A stretch of 64,000 nt of DNA from Salvia splendens (GCF_004379255.2 NC_056039.1:9536501-9600500), one strand, 5' to 3'; shown: positions 22,901 to 35,412, numbered from the stretch's first letter. Program-made: numbers and translations. The notes: generated by a model from the sequence alone, not told the origin.

Positions 22901-25900
22901 CTGAGGTAGGGAACAAAATCATAAAACCCTGGGCTCTTCAAGCGATATCCAATATACAGCGGTGCAGCACAAAAACAAGGCATTCCGGGAGATGCTGGGG
23001 CATACTCATATGGAGGTTTGCACAACTGAGGAGAACAACCATCGACCCTTGTGATATTTATTAAATTGCTTGGATGTTCTTCATTAGGCCTACAGAATTG
23101 AATGAGGGTCCTATTGGAGCATAGTGGATTTCCCTGGAGCCTGAAATTGTTGTATAGTGCAAACACATTCAGCTATCAGGTATACCCAATTTAACACAGG
23201 AAAACTGTCATAACTGAAAGCTACTTAAATGACGAACCCGATGGTGATGTTGGGAGCGGTGAGAAGACTCCCTGAAATATTTGAAAACCTATTGTTTGTA
23301 AAATCTCTGTAACATCAAAAAGTAAAAAATGACTTATTAACATTTTTGAACTATTTTTCAGTGCCAACTTCAATTGAATATCTCTTATCCATATTTCATC
23401 ATGATATTTGTAAAAAAAATTATGTGATAGGGGATGATAAAAGGAAGGAAGCATTTATCATTAATCAGGCCTTACAGTATTAGTCTCTCTGATGCATTTA
23501 GAATCCTGTTTTGCCAAATACTGGAAGGAACAGAACCACTTAATAAATTATTTGCAAGGGACCTGCATCACAAACGAGAGTTAAGATTCAATCAGATCAT
23601 CACATTAGGAACTAGAGCTGGCACTGACTAATCCAGTTTTTCAGTAGACTTTTAAACAATAACTTGAGCTCAGAGACATAAAAGGATAGATTCTATTATA
23701 CTCTATTATATCTTGAGATAAATCTGAGAAGTGATTATCCTCACAATTTCTGTAAAAGAGGAAGCTCGGAAAAGCTTCCAGGAACAATTCCATTGAGAGT
23801 GTTATTGGAGAGATCACTACACAGAAAGCAAACTTATTAGTCCTAGGAGAGTGAAACTTCTTATACTTTAAGGTAAATCTGTATCAATAAAGTTTCAAAG
23901 CCTTAAACAATTTTACAAAATTTCTTACATGACTGTAATATTCCGAGAAAGTGCACCTGTTGATATGGATCCATTAAGTTGGTTCAGGCTCAAATCTCTA
24001 TAATCAAAAGAGCCACTTTAATTAAAATACAAGTTAAGTTACAGGACAACAGCATGCTAGCTAAGAGGCCTGAAAATATTATCAGACAAAAGAAAATGTG
24101 GAAACTCAACCAATATGTTTTCCAAAAGGAAGATTTATAAGTTGGATAAAAGGTAGTATATTCTAATAAACTGTACTTACATGTAAGCAACACTCAGCAT
24201 ATTGCTCCAATTAGGAATATCCCCATATAAACTGCAGTTGCTTAAACTCCTGATTCAGCCAACAAAACCCTGACTATTACCAATATATCTTGAAGAAACC
24301 CGAAGTTCGTGTATTATTCTGGAAGATCAATGCTTTTAGGAAAAGGAGTACAGATCATCAAGATCAATAAATACCATTAATTATATTGTAGAACATGAAT
24401 TTTCTCAAACATGTGCAGGATCTGGTTTGTGTAACCACAAGCCAGGATACACAAGAGTAATATGAAATTGCCTCAACTTACAACTTCAACAGGCGAGTCA
24501 TGTTGCCATACGAAGAAGGTATTGTGCTTCCACTAAAGTTGTTATTGTCAAGCTGACTACAAAAAAAGTCAAAAAAATATCAATAAGATCAGAATAAGAA
24601 GTACATTAGTTATGAAAGACCAGATAATATTTCTTATTGATATGAAGGGAGTAAGAAATCAGGACTGTCTATTGCTTCCTATGCTAAGTAGAACATCAGT
24701 GGAGCATAGAACAACAACACTAACTCATAGCATCTTTGAAGTTTGGAATTCTAAACTGGAAGATAATAATAGTGGAACTTCACTTTCATCACCGGGAAGG
24801 TGAGGCATATTGAAAGACATTAGACATATAAGAGTTCAGTTGTGTATTGTAATTAATAAGACAAAATATAATTTTCATTTTAAGGTATAGTAACATTTCC
24901 AAGTGTAAATGATCCAAGATGCTAATCAAGTAATATCAACAGATGAATAGTGTGGACATATCAATTGTCACCTAGATTCTCTACACCACCAAAGAGTAAC
25001 TATAATGGAAAAACTGTAGCATGTTCAGATTGAACGCCTCTAATGAGTTTCCAATGGCTTACAGTATTAGCAGATTTGTCAATTCAGACAATTCTGGGGG
25101 CAGATGTCCTGATAAGTTGTTATTATCAAGCAACCTGCAGAAAACTCAAGTTAGTAAGTTAGATGAGATGCTAGAAGTACCAATGAAGTAACAACAGATT
25201 CCAACTTACAAATGAACAAGAACTGAAAGTCGAGATAGCTCCGGTGGTATTGGTCCACTGAGTGAGTTATTATTCATGTGGCTGATGAGAAGATAGGAAG
25301 ATTGTAAGGTCAAAACCACATTAGTTTAGTCTGAAAAAGATAAGTAATTTCAGAAATTGATATAATAAAAAAAGGAGCCCATAAAACTTGCAAAAAGATA
25401 TTTACATGTGTCTTGCTTTGCTCAAGTTGGAGAATGACAGTGGTATGGGTCCCGATATATGATTCTCGTCAACTTGTATCCTGTTCAAGTTGGATAGTTT
25501 ACCGAGCTCTTCAGGCAAGGAACCAATTAACTGATTTCCACTCAGAAGCCTGAAAACAAAGAAAGGAAAACTCAGTAAGAATGCACAACAGCACACACGC
25601 ACATTATTTCAAATACCACGAATTCATTATACTGTTTTTTTTGGTAGCCATCTATGTGCTGTGTTATGACATTGATATACACACATATACCTGAGTACAT
25701 CTATATAACATGGCTGTTTATTAAATTGGAAAAATGTAAAAGACATTGCACGTTGAGAAAAAAAATATAAAACAAAGCACAAGCATTGACCAAAGAGCCA
25801 AAGATCAACTTCCACTCACAGCAATTCCAAAGATGTGATGTTTCCTGTCTCCTTTGGTATTATCCCACTAATATTGTTCCACATAAAATCCCTAACAGAT

Positions 25901-27511
25901 CAATAGACAGGAAGTCATCGTGAGAGCTAGAAGAATTATGCCAAAGCATTTTACAGAGTGGATACAGATATGCTACTCAGTACTCACAGTATCTTCATAT
26001 AAGGGAAACGGCCGAGCTCTGGAGATAAAGTTCCTGAAAGATTCTTATCTAACAACAACCTGTTTTTGAAATGACAATATGTAAGTCAACATTTTTATTT
26101 CGATATAAAGCCAAAATGCACTGAGGAAAACCTAACGACACGAAGAATCAACTATGCACAAAAAGGATTACATACAAGGCACCTTCTACAGTTCTATTTC
26201 TACATGGGTGTTCTACAGGCATTTTTTATCAATTTTTTTTATGCGAAACAGAAAAACTTTATCAAACTAGAGTAGAAGACAGAAAATACAATACGGATAC
26301 AGTGGACAAGACATTGACCCCCAAAACAAACAAAAATGAAGTCCACATTGCAAAAGAGTATCCTGCTCTGTAGAAATGCATTGGTCAAGAGATTAGCTCT
26401 CTTATGGAGTATATTTTTGCCTTAGTTGATCACTGTAGTGGGTTTTGTGCTGCAATATGTTTATTAATATACTACCATTTTGAGAATCATGAAAAAGGAA
26501 GAATTACACGGAGAAAGGTACTCTGGAAGAAATGTATGCTTAGACAGAAATCATACAATTCTGTAATATGCAGATAACCATCAGTAGGTGTTAAAATGTG
26601 GCAGATAACACCAGTCCAATTTGAGGTGCATGGATCCCCCTTGTTCCAGTTGCGAAGATTTTTATAGGGATCAGTTAAACTGTTCTTGATGGATCGCAAT
26701 GCATTAACTGTAGACATTGAGTAATAGTGTTCATATAGTTATTGCTAAACTGAGTAAGAATCACAGTCAAGCAAGGAAGTTTCACAGTCAATAAGTGAAG
26801 AAACACCTTAACTTAAAAACTGGCACAAACAAATAGAATTAATCAATCAAGGAAGAAACACCATGGTTACCTTCAAGCACCATCATAAAAATCAGAATAG
26901 TCTGAAGCAAACTTCCACATTTATATTTAGGAGTTTACAGTTAGCATTATCAATCTAGAAGCAATTGAGACAATAGTTTCAGACCTGGGCAATATAGCTA
27001 CAATAGGGTGCTTAGAGTTTACTTTTCTAGTCCGTGTAAACCTGCCAGTAATTATCATATGAATCCTGGATCACTATCTTGTGGCATAACTAACATGCCA
27101 TATATTTCTTTCTTTCTTCTTTCTTCTTTCTTCTCCCGTGTTTCATCGAGAGCCGACAGATGCTATTTGAGGTCCCATTGCAAAAATTCAGGTTACAATT
27201 AGTAGAGAACTAAGTAAGCATAAATCCCTTTCAAGTTTCACCTATAAGTCTATACTACTCGGATCATGCTAAACATCTAAAAAGTCCATTTGAACTCGGC
27301 AAAACAAACATAAATAATATTTTCAAAAATCCCCCAAAACCACCAGACATGAAGAGGGAAAAGGAAGGTAAAAATAACAGAACCAATTACCTTCTCCCTG
27401 AGGCGTCCTTTGGCTGTTTGCAATGATAGCCACAGACGCCAAGAACAAACATACAATCAAAATCCTCCCAAACTTTGCATAGGGCATTTGAGACACCCCA
27501 AAATTCACCAT
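19995..27511 (-). CDS. LRR receptor-like kinase, subfamily VIII-1 (At1g06840-like)
   Basis: Twenty coding exons on the minus strand: 27391-27511, 26557-26707, 25988-26059, 25820-25891, 25406-25549, 25210-25281, 25063-25134, 24482-24556, 24181-24249, 23929-23997, 23745-23816, 23476-23562, 23238-23306, 22641-23140, 22317-22475, 21841-22124, 21298-21349, 20658-20908, 20452-20586 and 19995-20381. All junctions are GT-AG and in frame, giving 970 residues. In order the protein has a signal peptide (about 1-33), a Cys-pair LRR cap (NWTGVIC), leucine-rich repeats encoded mostly by 69-75-base exons, a malectin-like juxtamembrane region with LQGNPLCSN and CFCAAP, a membrane span (about 562-586) and a kinase. 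Kinase marks: GQGGYGKV 634-641, Lys655, HRD 749-751, DFG 769-771; it is an RD kinase and looks active. The role is probably cell-surface signalling; the ligand is unknown. Confidence 0.92.
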
Positions 27512-27537
27512 CTAATTAATAATACTCAAATCCCTGC

Positions 27538-27860
27538 CTGATAACAATGATCAACAAAAACAAACTATCAATCAGAATTCATCTACAACAATAAAATTCG
27601 TGAATGCTTACCTTTTCTCTAAACGCAGATAAGTAGTCAGCATCAGAATCAGCATAAACTGAAATAGAACAAGCAGCAATCCAATCAAAGCTCGGTCAAA
27701 ATTGGTAAGCAGATGAACAAACAAAAACAGTGCCCTATTTTATTGGACGGAGTTACCTTGGTGAAATGGCGTGAGAATGCGTGTGCAAGCGCGACAGATT
27801 GCGACGGTGATTAAGCGCTGCGGAAACTACTACTTCTAGAATCTAGAATGCGAAACCGTT
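27538..27860 (-). promoter_or_regulatory. 5' UTR exons and introns of the LRR receptor kinase
   Basis: The start-codon exon extends upstream to 27537. A UTR exon at 27612-27658 has good splice sites on both sides (acceptor after TATTTCAG, donor GTAAGC). A further donor (AAG|GTAACT) at 27757 marks the end of the first UTR exon. Two 5' UTR introns are therefore likely. The transcription start is not visible. Confidence 0.5.
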
Positions 27861-28363
27861 GAAAATGTATGCGCAACAACTCACATCAAATGGGAGCTGG
27901 ATTTCTATACTTCATTGAGACAGACAGCTTATTTAAAAATTGAGAAGTTGGAAGTAGAGTTCAAGCTGCTCAACCACGTTTTTACTTTTTGCTGCATGAT
28001 ATCATCATTTTCATTAGGATGCCGTAATTAGCAATCTGCTTTTATTACAAGCCTCGAAATATGTTCAACATTTATTCTAACATTCACACCTATTATTATC
28101 CTTTCATGAATAATTTATTGAAAATTACTACACTTTTTTTAATAGGGTTGGTTAATCGGTTGTTTTTTTATTAAGAACGGAATACTATATTATATCGGCT
28201 AAGGAATTAGCCCAAATCCTAATCGATTAGTATCGGCTAAAAAGTAGTAATACTCTAATAAAAACTTTTGAAACAAAATGAGTTTTATATTTTTAATACA
28301 TAATTTGTGAAGTAGGAGAAATAGAAAGAAAAATTATAGAAGTGGAGTATTATTATTAGATAG
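27861..28363. other. AT-rich spacer, receptor kinase upstream region
   Basis: I see no gene. It should include the receptor kinase promoter. The words TCGGCTAA occur twice around 28195-28240 without forming a clear element. Confidence 0.35.
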
Positions 28364-28719
28364 TACTCCCTTCGTCTCCTAATAATTGTCCAATTTGGTC
28401 CGGTACGAGTTTTAAGAAATGTAAAGGAAAGTAGGTTGAAAAGTTAGTGAAATATGAGTCTCATTTTAGTTTTATAATAAAATGTGAATGTAATGAGTTA
28501 GTTAAATGTGAGACCTATTACCATTTCTGATAAAAAGTGAAAGTGGACAACTAATGAAAAACGGGCGAAAATGGCAAAAGTGGATAATTAATGAGGGATG
28601 GGGTGAGTAATAAAGTTCATCCCATTAGAGAGAAAAAAAATTACAAAAATAGATTTGGACTATTTATGAGGCGTACCAAAATAGAAAAAAATCTCTATAT
28701 CTATCAAACGAAGAGAGTA
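28364..28719. mobile_element. Stowaway (Tc1/mariner) MITE, 352 bp
   Basis: The element runs 28366-28717. It starts CTCCCTTCGTCTCC and ends AACGAAGAGAG, inverted repeats of the plant Stowaway consensus, with TA on both sides (28364-28365 and 28718-28719). The interior keeps the usual word GTACGAGTTTTAAGAAATG. There is no coding capacity. Confidence 0.75.
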
Positions 28720-28774
28720 ACTTATTTTTAAAATGTTAATTCGATTCTTCGAATATAACTAACCGATTATTGGT

Positions 28775-29385
28775 TATAATTAGGGGTATGACGGCACAAT
28801 ACATCTGACAAAAAAATGTCAGTGTAAGAAAATATCATATCAAAATTTCGGTACGTAGCATTTCTGATATGTACCAAAATCTGGTATATTGTATTTCCGA
28901 TTAACTGTACTGAAATCTGGTATGTCGTATTGTGTGATATATCGAATTTCAGTACACCATACTGGATTATCATTGTACTTAGGGATGTCAATTCAACCTA
29001 TAACTCGTAGGCGGGCACGAATGGCCCTCTAAATTTAGAGGGTTATGGTTGAAAATTTTCAACCCGATCATATCAACAACCCAAGTGGGCCAGACTCAAA
29101 ACCCGATGGGCAGGCCCAGTGGGTTGGATACGATATAATCGAATTATATTACCACAAAGCGTGATTGATGATGCGTTACTTTTCACGATTCAGTCTATAA
29201 TTCGTCAATTCATAGCAAAACAATACAACTAAGAACTGACAATAGCCATTATTTTAAGTATTTCTTTTATGTCCAAAGCTAATTTCATGGAGTTATATGA
29301 AAAGGAGAATAATTATTTTTTTTAAATATCCAGAAATGGTAAACAATTTTTATAGAAAAAAAATAATTACATGTGGCATATGTTG
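28775..29385. other. repeat-like AT-rich spacer, possible hAT fragments
   Basis: TTAGGGGTATGACGG (about 28780) and TTAGGGATGTCAATTC (about 28979) resemble ends of plant hAT MITEs. Between them, words such as GTACCAAAATCTGGTAT repeat in inverted and direct form. No clean 8-bp duplication was found, so I leave it unclassified. Confidence 0.3.
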
Positions 29386-29391
29386 CTAATA

Positions 29392-31343
29392 TTAGGGCAC
29401 CCGCAACGCGTGCCGCCGGCGTTCCGCGTGCCGTTCCGCCGGAACGGTTTCGCCGCGGAACGCGTTGCGGCGCACCGTTCCGCTCCCATTCCGTTCCGCG
29501 TGCCGACGGCACGGAACGCGGCACGGCTTGTGCCGCCACGCGCTCGGGCGACGTGGCGCTCCCCGCTTCGTGCGTGCTTCCCACTCGCCGGCCCGCGAGT
29601 GGGACACGTCAGCGATGACGCAATAATTAAATTTTTTTTAAAAATATATTTTTATAAAAAAATTTTTTTTTAAACGGTCATATTACCGTTTTTTTAACTT
29701 TTTTTAATTTTTTTTATTTTTATTTTTATTTTCTTATTCTATAAATACACCTAATTTATTACATTTCACACACAACTACACATCTACTCTTCCTAAACCA
29801 ACATCAATTCCTCTCCAATTTTCTATTTCAATCTCCTTCACAAAATGTCCGGCGACGGGAATTACGGCGGTGGCGGCTCCGGTGGGTGGGATCTCAACGC
29901 GTTCGGCGATTGGGAGACCATGTACAACACACTAGGTGGTTCCGGGTCGTCGACGCCGGGCACCCAGGGGTCGGCGACGCCGGGTGGGTACCAACCACCC
30001 ACTTTCGATGTGGATGCCTACGCTCGACCACCCGGCTCGCGGCTTTCTCAGGGTTTGTCCCAGATTCGGGAGGATATCCCCGTAGAACCCACACAGGGAG
30101 GAAGCCGAGGCGGTGGAAGCTCTAGGGCTGCGTCTGAGGCACCCGAGGAGGAGGAGGAGGAACTGGAGGATCTGGGCCGGCATCCGTACAACAACGAAGA
30201 AACTAAGGCGGTGTACACCGCCTGGCTCACCGTCTCGTACGATCCCATCGTCGGGAACCAACAAGCCGCCAAGTGCTTCTGGGAAAAGGTCTGTGATGTC
30301 TACCACCAGACTAAGCCGAAAGGGGCCCGGAAGCGCAAATATACAATGCTCCGTGCTCACTTTGGCCGAGTCGACGCACAGGTCAAAAAATTTTGCGGCA
30401 TCTACGCGGCCGAAGCGGCGAACTACCAAAGCGGAGCTTCGGGCGCCGACATTCTGAGGGCGGCTTTGCGCGTCTTCTACCAGGACACCGGCCTACAGTT
30501 CAAATATGTTGATATTTGGCAGCTCGTCAAGGACGAGGAAAGGTGGGCCGGCGGTGTCCGCTCGAGCTCGGGCTCAACCTCAAAGCGCACGAAGCACACG
30601 GCGAGCGGCCGCTACTCGTCTGGTGACACCGGTGAGGCCAGCGAGGGTACACCGCAGGTGTTTGGGGGTACGGGGGATCCAATGCCCGACGAATACGGGG
30701 GATCCAGCCGTGGGCGCCGTCGGCCGCAAGGGACGAAGGCGGCGAAGACGGCTAGAGCGAGGAAGGGCCGAGGCGAATCAAGCCAGTCGGCCTCGGGATC
30801 GGGCTCGCGGGGAGGCTCGGACACACTTATGGTGGCGTACATGACCGCCACAATGGCGGACACTTCCCGCTTCTCGTACGCCCAATTCACGGCCTGGTGG
30901 AACGGAATTGTGTATATGGCATCACAACTTGGCCTTCCGACTCCCCCTCAACCTCGACCGCCTCCGGAGGATGATTCGCCGGCGGAGTAGTTTTTTTATT
31001 TTCCCACGTTTAATTGTGTGTTTTTTATTTTGTGTTTTTTATGTTTTTAGGATTTTAATTGTGTGCTTTTTTTTATTTTTTTTAAGTTTAAGTTGAATTT
31101 TTTTTTAATGTTGTATGTTTTTTAATAAAGTGTGTTTGTTTTTTATTAAAGTGTGTTTATTTAAATTGAATTGGGTTGGAAATAAAAAAAATGAAATTGA
31201 ATGAATAGTAATTTAAGGAACGGTTAAGGAACGAAGGGTTGCAGGTTCCGTTCCTTAGTTAAGGAATGGAGGAAAAAAGTACAGTGGGGCCCTCAAATAG
31301 TGGTTTAAGGAACGGTATAGGAACAGCGTTGTGGATGGCCTTA
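29392..31343 (+). mobile_element. PIF/Harbinger element 4, 1.9 kb, with intact ORF1
   Basis: The element covers 29395-31340. GGGCACCCGCAACG at the left pairs with CGTTGTGGATGGCC at the right, and TTA flanks both ends (29392-29394 and 31341-31343). The left subterminal 200 bases are very GC-rich with GGAACGG/CCGTTCC words. A TATAAATAC lies near 29740, then a single open frame (29845-30990). No transposase frame is present, so movement would need a transposase from elsewhere. Confidence 0.9.
29845..30990 (+). CDS. PIF/Harbinger ORF1, Myb/SANT-type DNA-binding protein
   Basis: A single open frame of 381 residues. It starts about 100 bases after a TATA-like box with the typical ORF1 beginning MSGDGNYGGG. 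A Gly/Ser/Pro-rich N-terminus and an acidic run (EEEEEELEDLG) precede the trihelix/SANT-like domain (about 113-235). That domain shows AWLTVSYDPIVGNQQ, CFWEKVCDVYHQ and FCGIYAAEAANYQSG, in the order seen in plant ORF1 proteins. A basic RP-x-G-x-KAAK-like motif (RRRPQGTKAAKTARARKG) and a short helical tail follow. In the PIF/Harbinger system ORF1 binds the element and helps bring in the transposase. GC content is far above that of the flanks. No stop or frameshift is present, so it may still be expressed. Confidence 0.8.
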   Translation: MSGDGNYGGGGSGGWDLNAFGDWETMYNTLGGSGSSTPGTQGSATPGGYQPPTFDVDAYARPPGSRLSQGLSQIREDIPVEPTQGGSRGGGSSRAASEAPEEEEEELEDLGRHPYNNEETKAVYTAWLTVSYDPIVGNQQAAKCFWEKVCDVYHQTKPKGARKRKYTMLRAHFGRVDAQVKKFCGIYAAEAANYQSGASGADILRAALRVFYQDTGLQFKYVDIWQLVKDEERWAGGVRSSSGSTSKRTKHTASGRYSSGDTGEASEGTPQVFGGTGDPMPDEYGGSSRGRRRPQGTKAAKTARARKGRGESSQSASGSGSRGGSDTLMVAYMTATMADTSRFSYAQFTAWWNGIVYMASQLGLPTPPQPRPPPEDDSPAE

Positions 31344-31907
31344 ATACGTTGCTATCTGACAATTTTGAAACACATAGTATCTTTACTCAGTATCTTATCT
31401 AGTCACCAATAGTAATACGTTGCTAGCTGACAATTGTATATAATCATAATCATAATCATAATCATAATCATAATCATAATCATAATCATATAATCAATAA
31501 TTTTAAAATTACATTAAGATTTTTTAATAAATTACTAATTAAAGCATAAAACTAATAATCACCATATATAAAAATCCTAAAAACTGAGAAAAAGAAAAGT
31601 TGGTGAATCAGAATTAATAAATTTTATTAATAAAATAAAAATAAATGAATTATATTATTTTCTCACTGGCAAACGGCAAATAACATCTTTTTTAATTAAG
31701 TATTTTACAAGTTCTTTTACATTTTTTTATCTTTTATATAATAAATGACGATTCTCTATTTATTCTACAGTGACTCAAATCTCCAATTTACTAATTTGAA
31801 ATTACCTATCTTATTAATTAAGTTATGTTCATCCAAAACTATTTTAATTGTGTTTGCGGTCAAGTAGTTTCTTAACTATCTTTATTAATTAAGTTATGAT
31901 TCATCCT
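31344..31907. repeat. AT-rich spacer with (ATAATC)n microsatellite
   Basis: The phrase AATACGTTGCTAKCTGACAATT occurs twice (about 31342 and 31411), which suggests a local duplication. It is followed by about eight copies of ATAATC at 31438-31492. The rest is AT-rich with no gene. Confidence 0.6.
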
Positions 31908-32534
31908 TAAGGGTATCCACAATAGGGGCGGCGCGCCCGCCGCCCGGAGTCGCCCCCTGCCGCGGCTATCTATAGTGAAGGAAACGTCTGCCCCGGCGTG
32001 GACGGATGGGAGGGGGCGGAAAGGCCATCGCCGAGTATTCGGCAAGGACGCGGCGGGTGGGGAGCGGCGCGGCGGTAGGTGGGGCTGTCTACTGTGCGGC
32101 GAATGCGCCGCGCGGTGGACAATTTTTTTTTTTCATTTTTTTAAAATTTATTTTAATTACCTATAAATACACCACATTCCCCTCATTATTTTCACACCAT
32201 TCCAACTCTTTATTCCTACTTCGTCTCTCTAGAATTTGTGGATTCCATTGCTATTAAAAAATAGATGATTTGTGGAATGACGCGTAGGATTCTCTTATTC
32301 AAGAGGTGCAGAGGGAATTGGCGGCGGCGGGATTCTCTAATTATGTATAGTCTGATAATTTTAATCTTCATTGAATTAAAATATACAAAAAATAAAATAA
32401 AGTGAAATGTGGTAAAAAAGTGTTAATTATTGCTATGAAAACTTTTTTTGTGGTCGTGGATAAACCAGAAATGGCTGAGGATAAAAAAAGTGGTTTGTCC
32501 AAGGGAAGTGTCCACGCTATTGTGGGCACTCTAA
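31908..32534. mobile_element. PIF/Harbinger MITE 5, 621 bp
   Basis: The element spans 31911-32531. The left end GGGTATCCACAATAGGGG pairs with the right end GCTATTGTGGGCACTC, and TAA flanks both sides (31908-31910 and 32532-32534). The left 190 bases are GC-rich. A TATAAATACACC occurs near 32162, the same promoter-like spot as in the ORF1-bearing elements, but no ORF1 follows. Confidence 0.8.
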
Positions 32535-32772
32535 CTAAATATCTTGAAGGCCAATAATTAGTACGGCCTATTAACACCAATCAAATTTGAATTGATATTT
32601 TTGAACACATACTTTAATGATATAGTTAAATTTATTTTCAATGTAAATGATGTGGCATTTTCGTAGACACACCTTAATGATATGCTAGTTAAATATCTTT
32701 CCATGTTAGGCCGAGAACCTCAAATGAGTTTGATTCATAATTTAAATTACATTAATATTTTATAATTAATTA

Positions 32773-33859
32773 TTAATTTATGAGTGAACTACATAAATGG
32801 TACTTGATTTTTCACTTTCGCACATAAATGGTACTTGATCTTTATTTTATATCATTTTTGGTACCCCGTGACAAAAATAACCCTAGGTACCAAATATGTG
32901 ATTTTTTTGTTATGAAGGATATTTTTAAAAATTTTAATCAAATAGTACCAAATATGTGATTTCTTTTTTTCTTCTTTAGTTTTTTTTTTCTTTTTTTTTT
33001 TCCTTTTTTTCACCCTTTTTTCTTCTTTAGTTTCTTCTTTTTTCTTTTTAGTATTTTTATCTTCCTTTCTTCTTTCTTTTTTCCTAAGTTTTATATTTTT
33101 CTCTTTTTTCTTTTCTATCCTTCTTCTTCCTTTTCTTTTAGTGTTTTATACATACATCTAATTGTATTAATAATATAAATCAAGAACAAAACACCTAATT
33201 AAAATTAATTACGTAAACTAATTAAATTATTTAAACTTTTAATTAAATTATTTTATACTCTTTAGGGTTGAAACACCTAACTAAAAATATTCAATTGTAT
33301 ATCATTACGAATACAATTCACAATTTTAAATTTTTATTAAGAATATATTTATTAGTTATTAATATAATATAAAATAATAATAATAATAGTTACTATTATA
33401 TAATAATTTATAATTTAAATAATTATATAATAATTATTTATTAATTAATACTAGTTTTTAGTATTATAACAATAATAATATTATAATAATTAAATATAAT
33501 TATAACTATAATTTTAGTTAAGTATATTTGAATGATATTAAAAAATAAATTAATTATTAATTTATAACATCAAAATAATAATATTAATATTTATTAATAA
33601 TATTATAAAGAGCGGGGAGAACGAGAGAAGATATTATAATAATATCACTTTTGTTACTAGTTTTGTGTATGCCTAAAATATCCTCTATGACACAAATGAG
33701 AAATGTATTTGTTTAGAGGGTATTTTGGGGTGAAAATTGTATTAGGTACCAAAAATGTGATTTATAGGTACCAAAAACGATATAAAATAAAGATCAGGTA
33801 CCATTTTTGTGCGAAAGTGAAAGATCGGGTACCATTTACGTAGTTCACTCTTAATTTAT
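32773..33859. mobile_element. Mutator-like element with ~84-bp inverted repeats
   Basis: The element runs 32782-33850 (1069 bp). Both ends begin GAGTGAACTAC in opposite orientation and stay paired for about 84 bases. Each arm holds two copies of an AAATGGTAC...TGATCTTT-type phrase. The perfect 9-bp duplication TTAATTTAT (32773-32781 and 33851-33859) is the Mutator signature. The inside is non-coding: a long pyrimidine tract (about 32960-33140) and extreme AT-rich DNA. Confidence 0.85.
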
Positions 33860-34920
33860 AACACAATAATGATAATAATAATTATATTAAAATTACATAT
33901 ATTAATAAATAGTAGAATAATCAAAATTATTACTACTGCAGTTATTTATCATTAGGTGTGATTAATAATTTTAAAATTATATTAAGATTTTCTTAGCTAG
34001 AGTCATTTTTTAATGCCCAAAGACTTTAAGTCTATTTTATTAACTAATGGGATTGAATTTCAATCTTTGTGAAAATATATATTGACTAACAAATAAAGAC
34101 AAAATTAAACAATGGTACTCCCTCTCTCCCACTACAAGTGAGGCATTTCCTTTTTGTTGTTGTTTTGCGAAGATGATAATAAATGGTTGAAGTAAGAAAG
34201 AATAATATAAAAATGAGTCGTATATATATTATTATATTACTTACTCTATTTTATCTCTAATCTAATTATTTATTAATATTTTTACAAAATAACGTCCTAT
34301 TTGGAAATTTTAATAGAGTATAATGGTATTAGTAATAATGTTGATAGAGTCAATTTGTGGATGTGTCCATCAAATTGTCATTTTTATACATGCATCTTAT
34401 AAATCCTCGTCGATTCATACAATATCCGTTTCACATTGAATTTATTTGGTGGGACTGATTATAGTGTATGTTATATCATATACGGTTCTTTATAAATTAA
34501 AATTCCCCAAACATTAGTAACTTTTGAGGTTATGCACACATTGTATCATGAATACAAATTCTAATTAAAATTTATATATACTCATTATTTAATATTAGTG
34601 TATCCTACAAAATAGTGAATTACCCTCTATCTAACTCAAGATGTCCATATTTTCTTTCTAGGTTGTCCTACTCAAGATGTCTACTTTCAACTATAATTTT
34701 TTTCTCTCTAATTATTTCACAATACAACTTCTTTTAAAATCCCGTGTCACTAAAAAATGAGAACATTTTGAATGAAACAGGGGAAATATTTTTTAATAAA
34801 CATGACGTTGATATGTTATACTACTATAACATTTCTTAAAATCTTGTGTTACTCAAGAATGAGAACATCTTGAATGAGAAAGATAAAATATTTTTTAATG
34901 AACATGATGTTGATATGTTA
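33860..34920. repeat. AT-rich spacer with a ~100-bp tandem duplication
   Basis: A sequence containing ATGAGAACAT...TTTTTTAAT...ACATGA-GTTGATATGTTATAC occurs twice in a row (about 34725-34821 and 34829-34925), with around ten per cent differences. A single Stowaway-like end (TACTCCCTCTCTCCC) is seen near 34113. No gene. Confidence 0.5.
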
Positions 34921-35167
34921 TACTCCATCCGTTTCTTCATAGTTGAGGCAAAACTTTTTGGCACGGAGTTTAAGAAAGAAATGTTGAGTGTGTTAAATAA
35001 ATAGATAAAAAAGTAAGAGAGAGAAAAATATAGAGAATAAAGTAGAAAGTAAATAAAGGAGAGAGAGTAAAGTAAGAAAGAGAAAAAGTTACTATATATG
35101 GAAATGACTCAATAATAAAGGAACTTCCTAAAATGAAAAAATATCTAACTATGGAGGAAAGGGGGTA
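34921..35167. mobile_element. Stowaway MITE, 243 bp
   Basis: Bases 34923-35165 begin CTCCATCCGTTTCTTCATAG and end CTATGGAGGAAAGGGGG, with TA on both sides. The interior word TTTTTGGCACGGAGTTTAAG is the standard internal sequence of plant Stowaway MITEs. The body is a purine-rich GAGA-like run. Confidence 0.8.
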
Positions 35168-35412
35168 ATGCTATAACCTTAGTCAAGGTCAGCCTTGAAG
35201 GACCAATAAAAAATGTGGAATATTAACTAGTGACATAATTTTAAGGAATAGAGAATAAGTATATGTATAGATATGTTAATATAACTCAGAATCTATGGGT
35301 TGAGTCAAATACTTTGCTAAATTTAGAAGTTTATGATCGAAAATTTGTAACCCGGTTAGCTTGCGGTCCGAATAAAGCTAAGGCCTAAATTGGCTGCTCA
35401 CTAGGATGTCAT

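Noticed and set aside
29371..29673. several ~100-codon frames in the GC-rich left end of Harbinger element 4
   Set aside because: They overlap on both strands in repeated GGAACGG sequence inside the transposon end and have no domain. Composition explains them.
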